Source of the DNA: Pseudomonas matsuisoli
GTDB taxonomy: Bacteria; Pseudomonadota; Gammaproteobacteria; Pseudomonadales; Pseudomonadaceae
Assembly (NCBI RefSeq): GCF_014647635.1
Contig: NZ_BMPO01000005.1
Location: forward strand, 62,001-126,000
Direction of reading: 5' to 3'
Length of the DNA stretch: 64,000 nt
The notes under the pieces are model-generated. The model was not told the DNA's origin, did not search any database, and saw only the letters and a list, made by a program, of their open reading frames with translations. Below are positions 22,831 to 31,562 of the stretch, one piece after another. Position 1 is the first letter of the stretch. Every line of letters starts with the position of its first letter. The position numbers and the translations under genes are program-made.

Positions 22831-22876
22831 TTTTTGTAGGAGCCAGCCGGGCTGCGAAGGGCTTGCTGGCGATCGC
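22831..22876 (+). repeat. single REP element (GTAGGAGC family)
   Basis: TTTTTGTAGGAGCCAGCCGG begins a short GC-rich element with an imperfect hairpin (GCCAGC.../...GCTGGC). It belongs to the same family as the REPIN 50 bp further on and the palindrome at 42828. Confidence 0.7.
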
Positions 22877-22925
22877 TTTTTCATCCGCCCCACCTGCAAG
22901 CATTGCGCTATGCGAGTTGAACGTC

Positions 22926-23027
22926 GCTTTTTGTAGGGGCGGGTTTACCCGCGAATACGGCGGAAGGATCAGAACAATCTTCGCGAAGGAAATCGCTTTC
23001 GCGAGCAAGCCCGCTCCTACAAAAAGC
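22926..23027. repeat. REPIN: two inverted REP sequences
   Basis: Left end GCTTTTTGTAGGGGCGGG and right end CCCGCTCCTACAAAAAGC are inverted copies with one mismatch, separated by about 66 bp. Each half carries its own small hairpin (GCGGGTTTACCCGC on the left; GCGAGCAAGCCCGC on the right). It lies in the convergent gap between queG and orn. Confidence 0.85.
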
Positions 23028-23059
23028 TGCAATCTCGCGAGATAACGAGCGCGCTCCTA

Positions 23060-23602
23060 TCAAACCTTCAGCAGGTTCTCCCGGTAATAACGCAACTCGG
23101 CAATGGACTCCCGAATATCATCCAACGCAAGGTGCGTATTGTTCTTCTGGAACCCGTCCTTGACGCCCGGCGCCCAGCGTTCGGCCAAGATCTTGAGGGT
23201 CGATACGTCGAGATAGCGATAGTGGAAGTAAGCCTCGAGCGCCGGCATGTATTTATAGAGGAAGCGCCGATCCTGGCCGATGCTGTTACCACAGATAGGC
23301 GATTTGCCCTTGGGCACCCATTCTTCCAGGAAGGCAATGGTCTCCGCCTCGGCGGCGGCCATGTCGATCCCGCTTTCGCGCACACGCTGGGTCAACCCGC
23401 TCTGCCCGTGCGTACGGGTGTTCCACTCATCCATCCCCGCGAGCACCGCATCACTGTGATGGATCGCCATCACGGGGCCTTCGGCAAGCACGTTGAGTTC
23501 GCTATCGGTCACGATGGTGGCGATCTCGATGATCACGTCGCGCTCAGGCTCCAACCCAGTCATTTCCAGGTCGATCCAAATCAAGTTCTGTGGGTTCGGC
23601 AT
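23060..23602 (-). CDS. orn: oligoribonuclease
   Basis: The 180-residue DEDDh 3'-5' exonuclease degrades 2-5 nt RNA. In Pseudomonas it also finishes c-di-GMP breakdown by hydrolysing pGpG. Motifs seen: [13 protein letters not shown] (residues 10-22), NSIGQDRRF (about 106-114), and the final [11 protein letters not shown] with the DEDDh histidine. Length is typical. Convergent with queG across a REP-rich gap. Confidence 0.98.
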   Translation of the reverse strand: MPNPQNLIWIDLEMTGLEPERDVIIEIATIVTDSELNVLAEGPVMAIHHSDAVLAGMDEWNTRTHGQSGLTQRVRESGIDMAAAEAETIAFLEEWVPKGKSPICGNSIGQDRRFLYKYMPALEAYFHYRYLDVSTLKILAERWAPGVKDGFQKNNTHLALDDIRESIAELRYYRENLLKV

Positions 23603-23674
23603 GCCAATTCTCCTCTGCTCGGGCCGCTATTCTAGGGTCTGTTGCCGTTTCGTCGCGAATGTATCGCGGGGACC

Positions 23675-24469
23675 TTATGGCGAGGGCTGGTTGATGTGAG
23701 CGTCCATCGGCCACAGCAACAGCCGGGTTTCCCGCCAATCCTGCACCTCGATGACCCTCGCAGGCTCGACACCCGGGATGGCGAAACTATTACTGATGAG
23801 CAGCCCATTCGCTGGCATTTCCGCGCTCGCCTTGCGCCAGATTGCGGGCATAGGCGCGGGAGACAGGAAGCAGTAGACGACATCGAACGTCGAGAGGTCC
23901 TGCTTCCAGAGATTGCGATAACGGACCCTGCAATTGCTCCACGCCAAGGCGCGCATCCACGCGACCACAAAGCTCAACGGTGCTGTCTCCACCCCTTCGA
24001 AGCGCGAATCGGGAAAGCGCTTGGCCAGCCGCGCGATCGTGCCACCCAGCCCGCAGCCAAGATCGACGAATACGAAAGGTCGACCAAGGGACTTTAGAAT
24101 TTCGGCCAGCTCGCGCTCCGTCGGCTCGCCGCTCAGATAGAGCGGCACCCGCTCGCCAAAACTGTTCCAGTTGAACAACAGGACCAGGAAGAACAGCACG
24201 CCGTAGCTCCACGCTGGAAGCGCCAGTCCATACAACACGAGCAGGGCTGGCACGAATGCCAGGTTGATCGGCCCCCACCAACGAGACAAGCCCAGACGCA
24301 TGCCCAGTACCGCTGCCAGTACGCCCTGGAGTGCGGCAACGCCCCATAAGGGCACCCGCCAGCCGAAATAGCGCGCTAGTAGGAACAGCAGGCCCGCTAC
24401 CACGACCATCGCCATCAGCTGCGCGCACAGTGCTCGCAAGGCCGGATATCGCTGCTCCCCCCCCTGCAT
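23675..24469 (-). CDS. membrane-anchored class I SAM-dependent methyltransferase
   Basis: This 264-residue protein has an N-terminal half with about four hydrophobic segments (residues 15-35, 40-57, 66-86, 88-100) and a C-terminal methyltransferase-like domain starting near residue 130. Motif I is FVFVDLGCGLGG, with an acidic second motif (GVETAP) and a later DVVYCFLSP. The substrate is unknown. It lies upstream of orn on the same strand (72 bp gap) and is divergent from rsgA. I do not recognise a named homologue. Confidence 0.75.
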   Translation of the reverse strand: MQGGEQRYPALRALCAQLMAMVVVAGLLFLLARYFGWRVPLWGVAALQGVLAAVLGMRLGLSRWWGPINLAFVPALLVLYGLALPAWSYGVLFFLVLLFNWNSFGERVPLYLSGEPTERELAEILKSLGRPFVFVDLGCGLGGTIARLAKRFPDSRFEGVETAPLSFVVAWMRALAWSNCRVRYRNLWKQDLSTFDVVYCFLSPAPMPAIWRKASAEMPANGLLISNSFAIPGVEPARVIEVQDWRETRLLLWPMDAHINQPSP

Positions 24470-24574
24470 CTATTCGTCTTCCCCTGTTCGAACGTTCGCC
24501 ACCTAGCAGTTTAGCCAGAGGCCGCAAGGTGGGCATGATAGACTCGCGCACCGTCCCAATCACCAGATCTCCGA

Positions 24575-25594
24575 ATGGCCAAACGCCAATTGACCCGCCG
24601 CCAGCAATGGCGCATCGAAAAGATTCAAGAAGAACGCGCAGCGCGATCGGCCAAGCGCGAATCACGCGCTGTCGAGGAACTCCAAGGCGGCGATCTGGGC
24701 CCCGAACAACCGGGACAGGTGATTGCGCATTTTGGGGTAACGGTTGAAGTGGAAGACGCCGAAGGGCGGGTTTTTCGCTGCTATCGCCGCGCAAATCTTC
24801 CCTCGTTGGTCACCGGTGACCATATCGTCTGGCGCTCCGGCGCCGACGACCAAGGCGTCATCGTTGCCCTGCTCCCACGAAAATCGGAACTCTGCCGTCC
24901 AGATACGCGCGGACAACTCAAGCCGGTTGCCGCCAACGTCGATCAGCTTGTCATCACCTTCGCGCCGCTGCCGGAACCTCACGGCAATCTCATCGATCGC
25001 TATCTGATTGCCGCCGAACATGCGGGTATCGAGCCGTTGCTGCTGCTGAACAAGGCGGATCTCATCGGCGAAGGCGACAGCACACGTCTGGATGCACTGC
25101 TCAAGACGTATCGGACTTTGGGCTACCAAGTACTAGAAGTGTCCGCTCGCAATGGCCTTGGCCTTGAGGAGCTGCAAGGTAATTTGGATGGATGCGTCAG
25201 CGTGTTCGTCGGGCAATCCGGCGTGGGCAAATCGTCGCTGGTCAACGGCTTGCTGCCGGATGCCGGCACCCGTGTAGGCGAGCTGTCCGAGGCGACGGGC
25301 AAAGGCACACACACGACCACCACCGCGCGACTGTTCCATTTCCCCGCAGGCGGCGATTTGATCGACTCACCCGGTATCCGCGAGTTCGGCCTGGGGCACG
25401 TGACGCGAGAGGACATCGAAGACGGCTTCATCGAGATGCGCGCCCTGTTCGGCACCTGCCGCTTTCGCGATTGCCGGCACGACCGCGAGCCTGGTTGCGC
25501 GTTGCTCACCGCCGTGGACGATGGACGAATCCTGCCGCAACGCATGGACAGTTACCGGCACATCCTCGCCAGCCTGCCGAAGGATGAGTACTGA
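24575..25594 (+). CDS. rsgA: ribosome small-subunit-dependent GTPase A
   Basis: This 339-residue circularly permuted GTPase checks late 30S assembly. In order: a basic N-terminus and OB fold (about 1-115), the permuted G domain (G4 LNKAD near 154; G1 [11 protein letters not shown] near 211; G3 DSPG near 262), and a zinc domain ([16 protein letters not shown] near 293-308). The Pseudomonas form is longer at its N-terminus than Bacillus YloQ. Transcribed divergently from the methyltransferase gene. Confidence 0.97.
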   Translation: MAKRQLTRRQQWRIEKIQEERAARSAKRESRAVEELQGGDLGPEQPGQVIAHFGVTVEVEDAEGRVFRCYRRANLPSLVTGDHIVWRSGADDQGVIVALLPRKSELCRPDTRGQLKPVAANVDQLVITFAPLPEPHGNLIDRYLIAAEHAGIEPLLLLNKADLIGEGDSTRLDALLKTYRTLGYQVLEVSARNGLGLEELQGNLDGCVSVFVGQSGVGKSSLVNGLLPDAGTRVGELSEATGKGTHTTTTARLFHFPAGGDLIDSPGIREFGLGHVTREDIEDGFIEMRALFGTCRFRDCRHDREPGCALLTAVDDGRILPQRMDSYRHILASLPKDEY

Positions 25595-25721
25595 CAAATC
25601 CAGTAATAACGGTAGGGGCAACTCTAGTCGCCTAATCGCCCTGATGCGCCGCGGCTAAAGCGGACCGCCACCCAACCGCCCCTGCAGAGAGATACTGCTG
25701 CCTCTGGAAACGATCGCTTTC

Positions 25722-25743
25722 GTAGGGCGGGTGCAACCCGCGG
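25722..25743 (+). repeat. single REP element (GTAGGGCGGG family)
   Basis: GTAGGGCGGGTGCAACCCGCGG contains the hairpin GCGGGT/ACCCGC. It belongs to the same family as the inverted pair at 58430-58488. It sits in the gap between rsgA and motB, which are convergent. Confidence 0.75.
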
Positions 25744-25865
25744 CTTTTGCGGCATATCTAAAGCCGCCCGGCCCACTCCCACACGCTAGAACGAGCTACC
25801 GGCTCGGACTTGAATCCCTACAGCACGCGTCCAAAGACCGTGAGATTGGAGCCGGGCGAGCCAGC

Positions 25866-26942
25866 TCACTGCCGCGTCTGGTCGAACTTCAGCACACCGG
25901 CTTCGAACACGTTCGCCTGCTTCTGCACGGCAGACGCCGGCATCGATGTCACCGGCGCGGCAGGATCGCGCTGCGCACCTGCCGGGGCGGGCGCGGCGTT
26001 ATCCCCTGCGCCGGGTGCGGCGGGCTGCGCATCGGACGCCGGGGCGTCGCTATCGCCGTCGGACGGTGCGCCTTCGCCGTTGCCTTCCATCGCGCTTTGC
26101 GCCTTTTTGGTCAGCACGATGATGTCGATACGCCGGTTGACCGGGTTCATCGGATCATCACGATCGAACAGGCTGGACGATGCGTAACCCACTACCCGCG
26201 CAACCTGATCTTCCGGATAGCCGCCCGCTTCCAACGTTCGCCGCGCGGCGTTGGCACGACTGGCCGACAACTCCCAGTTGCCGACGCCGTTACGACCGGC
26301 GAACGGCTTGGCGTCCGTGTGACCGCTAATGCTGATCTTGTTGGGCACCGCTTTGATGGTGTCGGCCATGATCAGCAGAATGTCCTCGAAATAGGGCTGC
26401 AACTGCGCGCTGCCCAGGTCAAACATCGGTCGGTTATCGGCGTCCGTGATCTGGATGCGTAGCCCGTCCTGAGTGATTTCGAAGTGAATCTGATCGCGGA
26501 AATCCTTGAGCTCCGGGTTCTCGTCGACCTTAACCTGCAACTCTTTGAGCAGCAGTTCCAGACGCTCACGGTCCACCTGCTCGGCCAATTGCTCCGCCAG
26601 CTTCTCCGCCTGCAACGCTTCATCGGCCTTATCCGGCAGGATTTCGTCTTGCGGCTCTTCCTGAATCTGCGGATTGATGGTCTTGTCCGGTGACGGCGTT
26701 GGGGTGCCGCCCAGGTCGATCACGTACGGGCTCGCACTTTCGCTGAAGCCGATCGGATCCTGGAAGTAGCCGGAAATGACGCGCTTTTGCTCAGGCGTCG
26801 CTGACGACATCAACCAGAGCACGAGGAAGAACGCCATCATCGCCGTGGCAAAGTCGGCGAACGCGATCTTCCACGCGCCGCCGTGATGGCCGCCGACGAC
26901 CTTCTTGACGCGCTTGACGATGATTGGCTGATTGTTGTCCAT
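25866..26942 (-). CDS. motB: flagellar motor stator protein MotB
   Basis: This 358-residue protein has a cytoplasmic N-terminus, one membrane helix with the proton-binding aspartate (FADFATAMMAFFLVLWLM, about 26-43), a plug and linker rich in acidic residues (about 75-150), and an OmpA-like peptidoglycan-binding domain (about 175-285, ISGHTDAKPFAG). The tail from about 295 to 358 is Ala/Pro-rich. With MotA it forms a proton-driven stator. It lies 9 bp after motA. Confidence 0.96.
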   Translation of the reverse strand: MDNNQPIIVKRVKKVVGGHHGGAWKIAFADFATAMMAFFLVLWLMSSATPEQKRVISGYFQDPIGFSESASPYVIDLGGTPTPSPDKTINPQIQEEPQDEILPDKADEALQAEKLAEQLAEQVDRERLELLLKELQVKVDENPELKDFRDQIHFEITQDGLRIQITDADNRPMFDLGSAQLQPYFEDILLIMADTIKAVPNKISISGHTDAKPFAGRNGVGNWELSASRANAARRTLEAGGYPEDQVARVVGYASSSLFDRDDPMNPVNRRIDIIVLTKKAQSAMEGNGEGAPSDGDSDAPASDAQPAAPGAGDNAAPAPAGAQRDPAAPVTSMPASAVQKQANVFEAGVLKFDQTRQ

Positions 26943-26951
26943 CAGTCAGCC

Positions 26952-27803
26952 TCAGTTGCCGCGCACGGCCTGTTCCAGCTCACTGAAGCTGGGGCGGTGA
27001 GCCGGATAGATCACCTTGCGGCCAAACTCGACGGCCAATGAGGGCGGCATGCCGGATGCGGATGCCACCAGGCTCGCCTTGATCGCTTCGAGCACGTTGA
27101 GCTCTTCTTTGGCGTCGTGCTCCAGGCTCACCGCCAGCGGCCCGAAGAACCCGTATGCAGCCAGAATCCCGAGGAAGGTACCGACCAGCGCCGCACCCAC
27201 GTGCTGGCCGAGCGCGGCCTGATCGGCCTCGCCGAGCATGGCCATGGTCACGACGATCCCAAGAACCGCGGCAACGATACCAAAACCTGGCAGACCGTCA
27301 GCCACCCGTGCCACAGCATGGGACGGGTGCTCGAGTTCTTCTTTGATGCTGTTGAGTTCCATGTCGAACAGGCCTTCGAGCTCATGGGGCGCCATGTTGC
27401 CGGACGACATGATCCGCAGGTAATCACAGATGTAGGCGATCATCCGCTCGTCTTTCAATACGGTTGGGTACTTGCTGAAGATCGGGCTGGCCGCGGGGTC
27501 CTCGAGGTCGCCCTCGATGGCCATCATGCCCTCGCGACGACTCTTGTTGAGGATTTCGTACAGCAGCCGCAAGACGTCCAGGTAAAACGCGTGCGTAAAG
27601 CGCGAACTGAACATCTTCAAGGACTTCTTGAACACGTGCATGAACGCACTGCCCGGGTTGGCCTGCAGGAATGCCCCCAACGCCGCACCACCGATGATCA
27701 TCACCTCGAAAGGCTGGATCAATGCGGCGATTTTGCCGTGAGAAAGAACGTAGCCGCCCAGGACGCTGGCGAAGACTACGATGATGCCGATGATTTTTGC
27801 CAT
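26952..27803 (-). CDS. motA: flagellar motor stator protein MotA
   Basis: The 283-residue integral membrane protein has four membrane segments (about 2-22, 33-53, 168-190, 200-220) with the large cytoplasmic loop between the second and third. Family signatures seen: MIIGGAALGAFLQANPG and GFGIVAAVLGIVVTM. I place the start at 27803 (MAKIIGI); a longer frame to 27875 lacks similarity. The motA-motB order is conserved. Confidence 0.96.
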   Translation of the reverse strand: MAKIIGIIVVFASVLGGYVLSHGKIAALIQPFEVMIIGGAALGAFLQANPGSAFMHVFKKSLKMFSSRFTHAFYLDVLRLLYEILNKSRREGMMAIEGDLEDPAASPIFSKYPTVLKDERMIAYICDYLRIMSSGNMAPHELEGLFDMELNSIKEELEHPSHAVARVADGLPGFGIVAAVLGIVVTMAMLGEADQAALGQHVGAALVGTFLGILAAYGFFGPLAVSLEHDAKEELNVLEAIKASLVASASGMPPSLAVEFGRKVIYPAHRPSFSELEQAVRGN

Positions 27804-27986
27804 TGAGGGAGATCTTGCAGAGTCAGTCGGAAGAAGAATTTCGCATCGTCGGATGCACGCTGATGACACGCGCACTCGATGACGTTTTGAGAGCCCGTTT
27901 ACGATCGCACGAGCTGAAGCGCAGCGGATCGTGAACAGGTTCTGAGGGGTTTATCGGACGATTCGCGGGTGACTATAGGCCGCTCA

Positions 27987-28008
27987 CCGGAAAAAGCCAT
28001 TTTTCCGG
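27987..28008. promoter_or_regulatory. perfect inverted repeat in the motA / HDOD divergent region
   Basis: CCGGAAAAA and TTTTTCCGG flank a 4-bp centre (GCCA), 183 bp from the motA start and 74 bp from the HDOD gene start. On the minus strand a TATAGT hexamer occurs at 27972-27977 next to it, which could be a motA -10. It may be an operator; neither partner is known. Confidence 0.35.
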
Positions 28009-28081
28009 ATTTATATTTACGTTATGGCTGCCGATACACTGGGTATCCGCGGCAACGTCATCCGAACGGTCATTCATTCCC

Positions 28082-29623
28082 ATGCCAGACAAGCATTCGA
28101 TACCGAACAATCAAGGCGCGTGGCTCAAGCAGTTGGACGCCGTAAGATTGCCCATTCCGGCCGAACGCCACCTACAGGTGCGGCGCGCATTGGGCGACAG
28201 CCGTCGGACGATTCGTGACATTGCCGACCTCATCCAGGGCAGTCCTGCGCTGGCGCTTGCCGTATTACGCGAGGTGAACAAACGCCAGAACGGCTTGGGT
28301 GATCCTGCCGAAAGTCTCGAGGTCGCGCTCACGCGCCTTGGACTGAAGAATGCCGAAGCGCTTCTAGAGCGCTTGCCGTCGGTTCCTGAAGCCGACATAC
28401 CACCTGCGTTACGTCAGCTCCAAGCCATCAGCCAACACGCGTGCCAGCAAGCCAATGGCTTGTTCGCCTCCCGACTGGCCCGCCTCTGGCAAGACATCCA
28501 TTGGGGCAGCCTTTTGTTTCTCGCGCCGCTGTGGACACTTGCCGCGGCGCATCCGCGACTCTTCGAAGAATGGGAACGCCGCGTACTCGCTAACGACGAG
28601 CCGCCGGTCCTCGTCGAGCGAGAGTTGCTCGGCACATCGCTCATGCCCCTGTGCCTGAAACTGGCGGAACGCTGGCACCTGCCCGACTGGATCGTGCAGG
28701 GTTATCGCCTGCTGGTCGAGGATCGCCGCCTGCTGGCGAAGGCCCTGCACGTCGCCCGCGACACGGACCATCCGCTGGCGAGGCAACAGCGATTGGACGA
28801 GGACGAAAACCTGCGCCGCTGGCTGACACAACCAGCCAACACCATCGTTCTGGCCAACGGTTTGGCACTTTCCTCCTACCATGCCTGGGACAGCCCTCAC
28901 AGCATGCGTTGGCAGCGACTGACGGCGCTGTACATGCAGGTCGAACTGGATGAACTGCAGCAACAGGTGCACCAACTGGCCGTTCACAGCGCACGTCAGC
29001 AGAAACAGCAGGATCTCTGGCATCCCGCGGAAGCACTGCTATGGCCATGGCATGCCCGCCGTCTTGGCCCGTCCACGGAAACCGCCGACGCACCGACAAC
29101 CCAACCAGCGACAAGCGATGCAGTGGAATGGAAAGCCCTATGCGCGAACCTGTTGAGCACGCCATCGCCGTTCGTCAACGTGCTGCAGCTATCCTCCGCC
29201 GCCCGCGACGCCGTGGTAGCCGGCGGCATGCGCCGGGTAATGATCTTTGTTGCAGACCGGACACAGAGCGCACTGCTTGGCCAGCAAGGGCACGGGCTAT
29301 CGGCTGACTCGGCCGGACTGAAACTCGAAGCGGCGCAAAGCCAAGTGGTCCGCCGCCTGCTTGCCGGCGCCGGACAACTACGATTGTCGCCAGCGAACGT
29401 AGCGCAATTCTCGCCTCTACTCCCCGGCAACCTAAAAGCGCTGTTCCCGAGCGAGCATTTGGTCCTTCGTTCGATCGCGCTGAATGGCAAGGTCGCCTTC
29501 GTGCTGGTCGCTGACCAGGACGGGCTACCGCTCAGTGACGCATCGCTACAGATCTTCGGCAAAACGGCCCAGTGCATCGAGCGCGCCCTGATGCTGTTCG
29601 CTGGACGTTCCGCACGCGGTTAG
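28082..29623 (+). CDS. HDOD-domain protein
   Basis: This 513-residue soluble protein has an N-terminal HDOD domain (about 20-230; RDIADLIQGSPALALAVLREVN, ALTRLGLKNAEALLERLP, then SRLARLWQDIHW). The C-terminal part (about 340-510) looks GAF-like and has no catalytic motif I can name. HDOD proteins lack the HD metal ligands and act in signalling, often with c-di-GMP or motility systems. It is divergent from motAB, at the position of the PA4955-like gene of P. aeruginosa. Confidence 0.85.
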   Translation: MPDKHSIPNNQGAWLKQLDAVRLPIPAERHLQVRRALGDSRRTIRDIADLIQGSPALALAVLREVNKRQNGLGDPAESLEVALTRLGLKNAEALLERLPSVPEADIPPALRQLQAISQHACQQANGLFASRLARLWQDIHWGSLLFLAPLWTLAAAHPRLFEEWERRVLANDEPPVLVERELLGTSLMPLCLKLAERWHLPDWIVQGYRLLVEDRRLLAKALHVARDTDHPLARQQRLDEDENLRRWLTQPANTIVLANGLALSSYHAWDSPHSMRWQRLTALYMQVELDELQQQVHQLAVHSARQQKQQDLWHPAEALLWPWHARRLGPSTETADAPTTQPATSDAVEWKALCANLLSTPSPFVNVLQLSSAARDAVVAGGMRRVMIFVADRTQSALLGQQGHGLSADSAGLKLEAAQSQVVRRLLAGAGQLRLSPANVAQFSPLLPGNLKALFPSEHLVLRSIALNGKVAFVLVADQDGLPLSDASLQIFGKTAQCIERALMLFAGRSARG

Positions 29624-29710
29624 CGTTCGCTTACACAGTCCGTATCGCTACGCCTGTCACAAGCCCTGCTATCCGCTACAATCCCGGGCTTTACGCTCCG
29701 GAGACCCCGC

Positions 29711-30526
29711 ATGTCTGCGTTGTCCGAACTGCCCTTGGTCATAGAGCCAGCCGATCTTGCGCCGTTGCTGTCCGAGCCTGAGTTGATCCTGGTCGACCTC
29801 AGCAGCGCTGCACATTACGAAGCCGGCCATCTGCCGGGAGCCCGTTATGTCGATTACAAGCGCACTCAGTTGGGTCAACCGCCCGCCCCCGGCCTCTTGC
29901 CGTCGAAGGCAGCCCTCGAAACCCTCTTCGGCGAACTGGGCCATACGGCGGATTCCGTCTACGTGGTGTACGACGATGAAGGCGGCGGCTGGGCAGGCCG
30001 ATTCATCTGGTTGCTCGACGTCATCGGGCACCACCGTTATCACTATTTGAACGGCGGTATCCACGCCTGGCATGCCGAGGGTAGACCGCTCACGCAGGAT
30101 GTTCCGGCGGCAGAGTCAGGCCCGGTTAAGATTGAAATCGATGACGCGCCCACCGCGACGCTGGACTACCTCCAAAGCCGCCTAGGCGCCGAAGACTTGG
30201 CTATCTGGGATGCGCGTGGTCCGCTGGAATACAGTGGTGAAAAGGTACTCGCAGCCAAGGGCGGCCATATTCCAGGCGCGGTGCATTTCGAATGGACCGA
30301 CGGCATGGACAAGGCACGCCACCTGCGAATCCGGGAGGACATCGCCGAACACTTGCGAGCGCTAGGGCTGACGCCTGACAAAGAAATCGTGACGCACTGC
30401 CAGACGCACCATCGCTCGGGCTTCACCTACCTGGTTGCGCGCGCGCTCGGCTATCCGCGCGTCAAAGCGTATGCCGGTTCTTGGTCAGAATGGGGCAATC
30501 ACCCCGATACGCCGGTCGAACCCTAG
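29711..30526 (+). CDS. rhdA: rhodanese, thiosulfate:cyanide sulfurtransferase
   Basis: The 271-residue tandem-rhodanese protein transfers sulfane sulfur. The N-terminal inactive repeat covers about 1-130 and the catalytic repeat about 140-270. The active loop is HCQTHHRSGF near residues 224-233, the form known from Azotobacter RhdA. It lies upstream of psd as in P. aeruginosa. The start at 29711 has GGAG 9-10 nt upstream. Confidence 0.93.
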   Translation: MSALSELPLVIEPADLAPLLSEPELILVDLSSAAHYEAGHLPGARYVDYKRTQLGQPPAPGLLPSKAALETLFGELGHTADSVYVVYDDEGGGWAGRFIWLLDVIGHHRYHYLNGGIHAWHAEGRPLTQDVPAAESGPVKIEIDDAPTATLDYLQSRLGAEDLAIWDARGPLEYSGEKVLAAKGGHIPGAVHFEWTDGMDKARHLRIREDIAEHLRALGLTPDKEIVTHCQTHHRSGFTYLVARALGYPRVKAYAGSWSEWGNHPDTPVEP

Positions 30527-30593
30527 GCCCTTTTGAACGACACCCTGTCCGCACGGCTATAGCCGGCGTAGACACTTTCTCCAAGGATTTCCG

Positions 30594-31469
30594 ATGACGC
30601 TTAAAGATCGCCTGTTCATTTTCAGCCAGTACATCACCCCCCATCACCTGCTGTCGCGTGCCGCTGGGTGCGTTGCCGAGTGCCGTGTGCGCTGGTTCAA
30701 GAACGCGTTCATCAAGGGATTCATCAACCGCTTCAATGTGGACATGCGCGAAGCGCGGGTTGAAGACCCCACCGCCTACGAGCACTTCAATGCCTTTTTC
30801 ACCCGGGCCCTGAAAGACGGCGCCCGCCCGCTGGATCCCGCGCCGGATGCCATCGCCTCCCCGGTCGACGGCGCCGTGAGCCAGGCCGGCACCATCGAGA
30901 ACGGTCGCATATTCCAAGCCAAAGGCCACAGCTTCAGCGCGTTGGAGCTTCTGGGCGGCGACGCCAGCCGTGCAGCCCCGTTCATGGGGGGCGAATTCGC
31001 CACCTTGTACCTGTCGCCAAAGGATTACCACCGTGTGCACATGCCGATCAGCGGTACGCTGCGGGAGATGATCTACGTGCCAGGGCGAATCTTTTCGGTG
31101 AACCAGGTGACAGCGGAAAACGTGCCCGAGCTGTTTGCCCGCAACGAGCGAGTGGTGTGCATCTTCGATACGGAACGTGGCCCTATGGCAATGGTGCTGG
31201 TCGGCGCGATGATCGTGGCCAGTGTAGAAACGGTATGGGCAGGCCTGGTGACGCCGCCCAAGCGCGTCTTGAAAAGCACGCGATATGACGAAGCCGCGCG
31301 CCAGCCGATCCGGATTGAAAAAGGCGAAGAAATGGGTCGTTTCAAATTAGGTTCCACCGTAGTCATGCTGTTCGGGCCCGAGCAGGTGTCGTGGGCGGAG
31401 GGCCTGAAGCCCTTGGCGCCAGTCGTCATGGGGCAGACCATTGCGCACAAGCGGGCCGGTAGCCTTTGA
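30594..31469 (+). CDS. psd: phosphatidylserine decarboxylase proenzyme
   Basis: This 291-residue membrane-associated enzyme makes phosphatidylethanolamine. It is made as a proenzyme that self-cleaves at the LGST motif ([11 protein letters not shown], near residue 252) to form the pyruvoyl group. Other family motifs: [34 protein letters not shown]. Start preceded by AAGGA. Lies 67 bp after rhdA on the same strand. Confidence 0.97.
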   Translation: MTLKDRLFIFSQYITPHHLLSRAAGCVAECRVRWFKNAFIKGFINRFNVDMREARVEDPTAYEHFNAFFTRALKDGARPLDPAPDAIASPVDGAVSQAGTIENGRIFQAKGHSFSALELLGGDASRAAPFMGGEFATLYLSPKDYHRVHMPISGTLREMIYVPGRIFSVNQVTAENVPELFARNERVVCIFDTERGPMAMVLVGAMIVASVETVWAGLVTPPKRVLKSTRYDEAARQPIRIEKGEEMGRFKLGSTVVMLFGPEQVSWAEGLKPLAPVVMGQTIAHKRAGSL

Positions 31470-31562
31470 AATGACCCTTCAAGCGCCAATGCAATGGTGG
31501 AATGCGAACTGGCGCACATAATGTTAAAGTGCCATGCATCTTGAGACGTGCCTTACGATGCG

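Noticed and set aside
22831..23027. A CRISPR-like repeat array
   Set aside because: The repeats are inverted, few and irregularly spaced, and there are no cas genes; REP/REPIN explains them.
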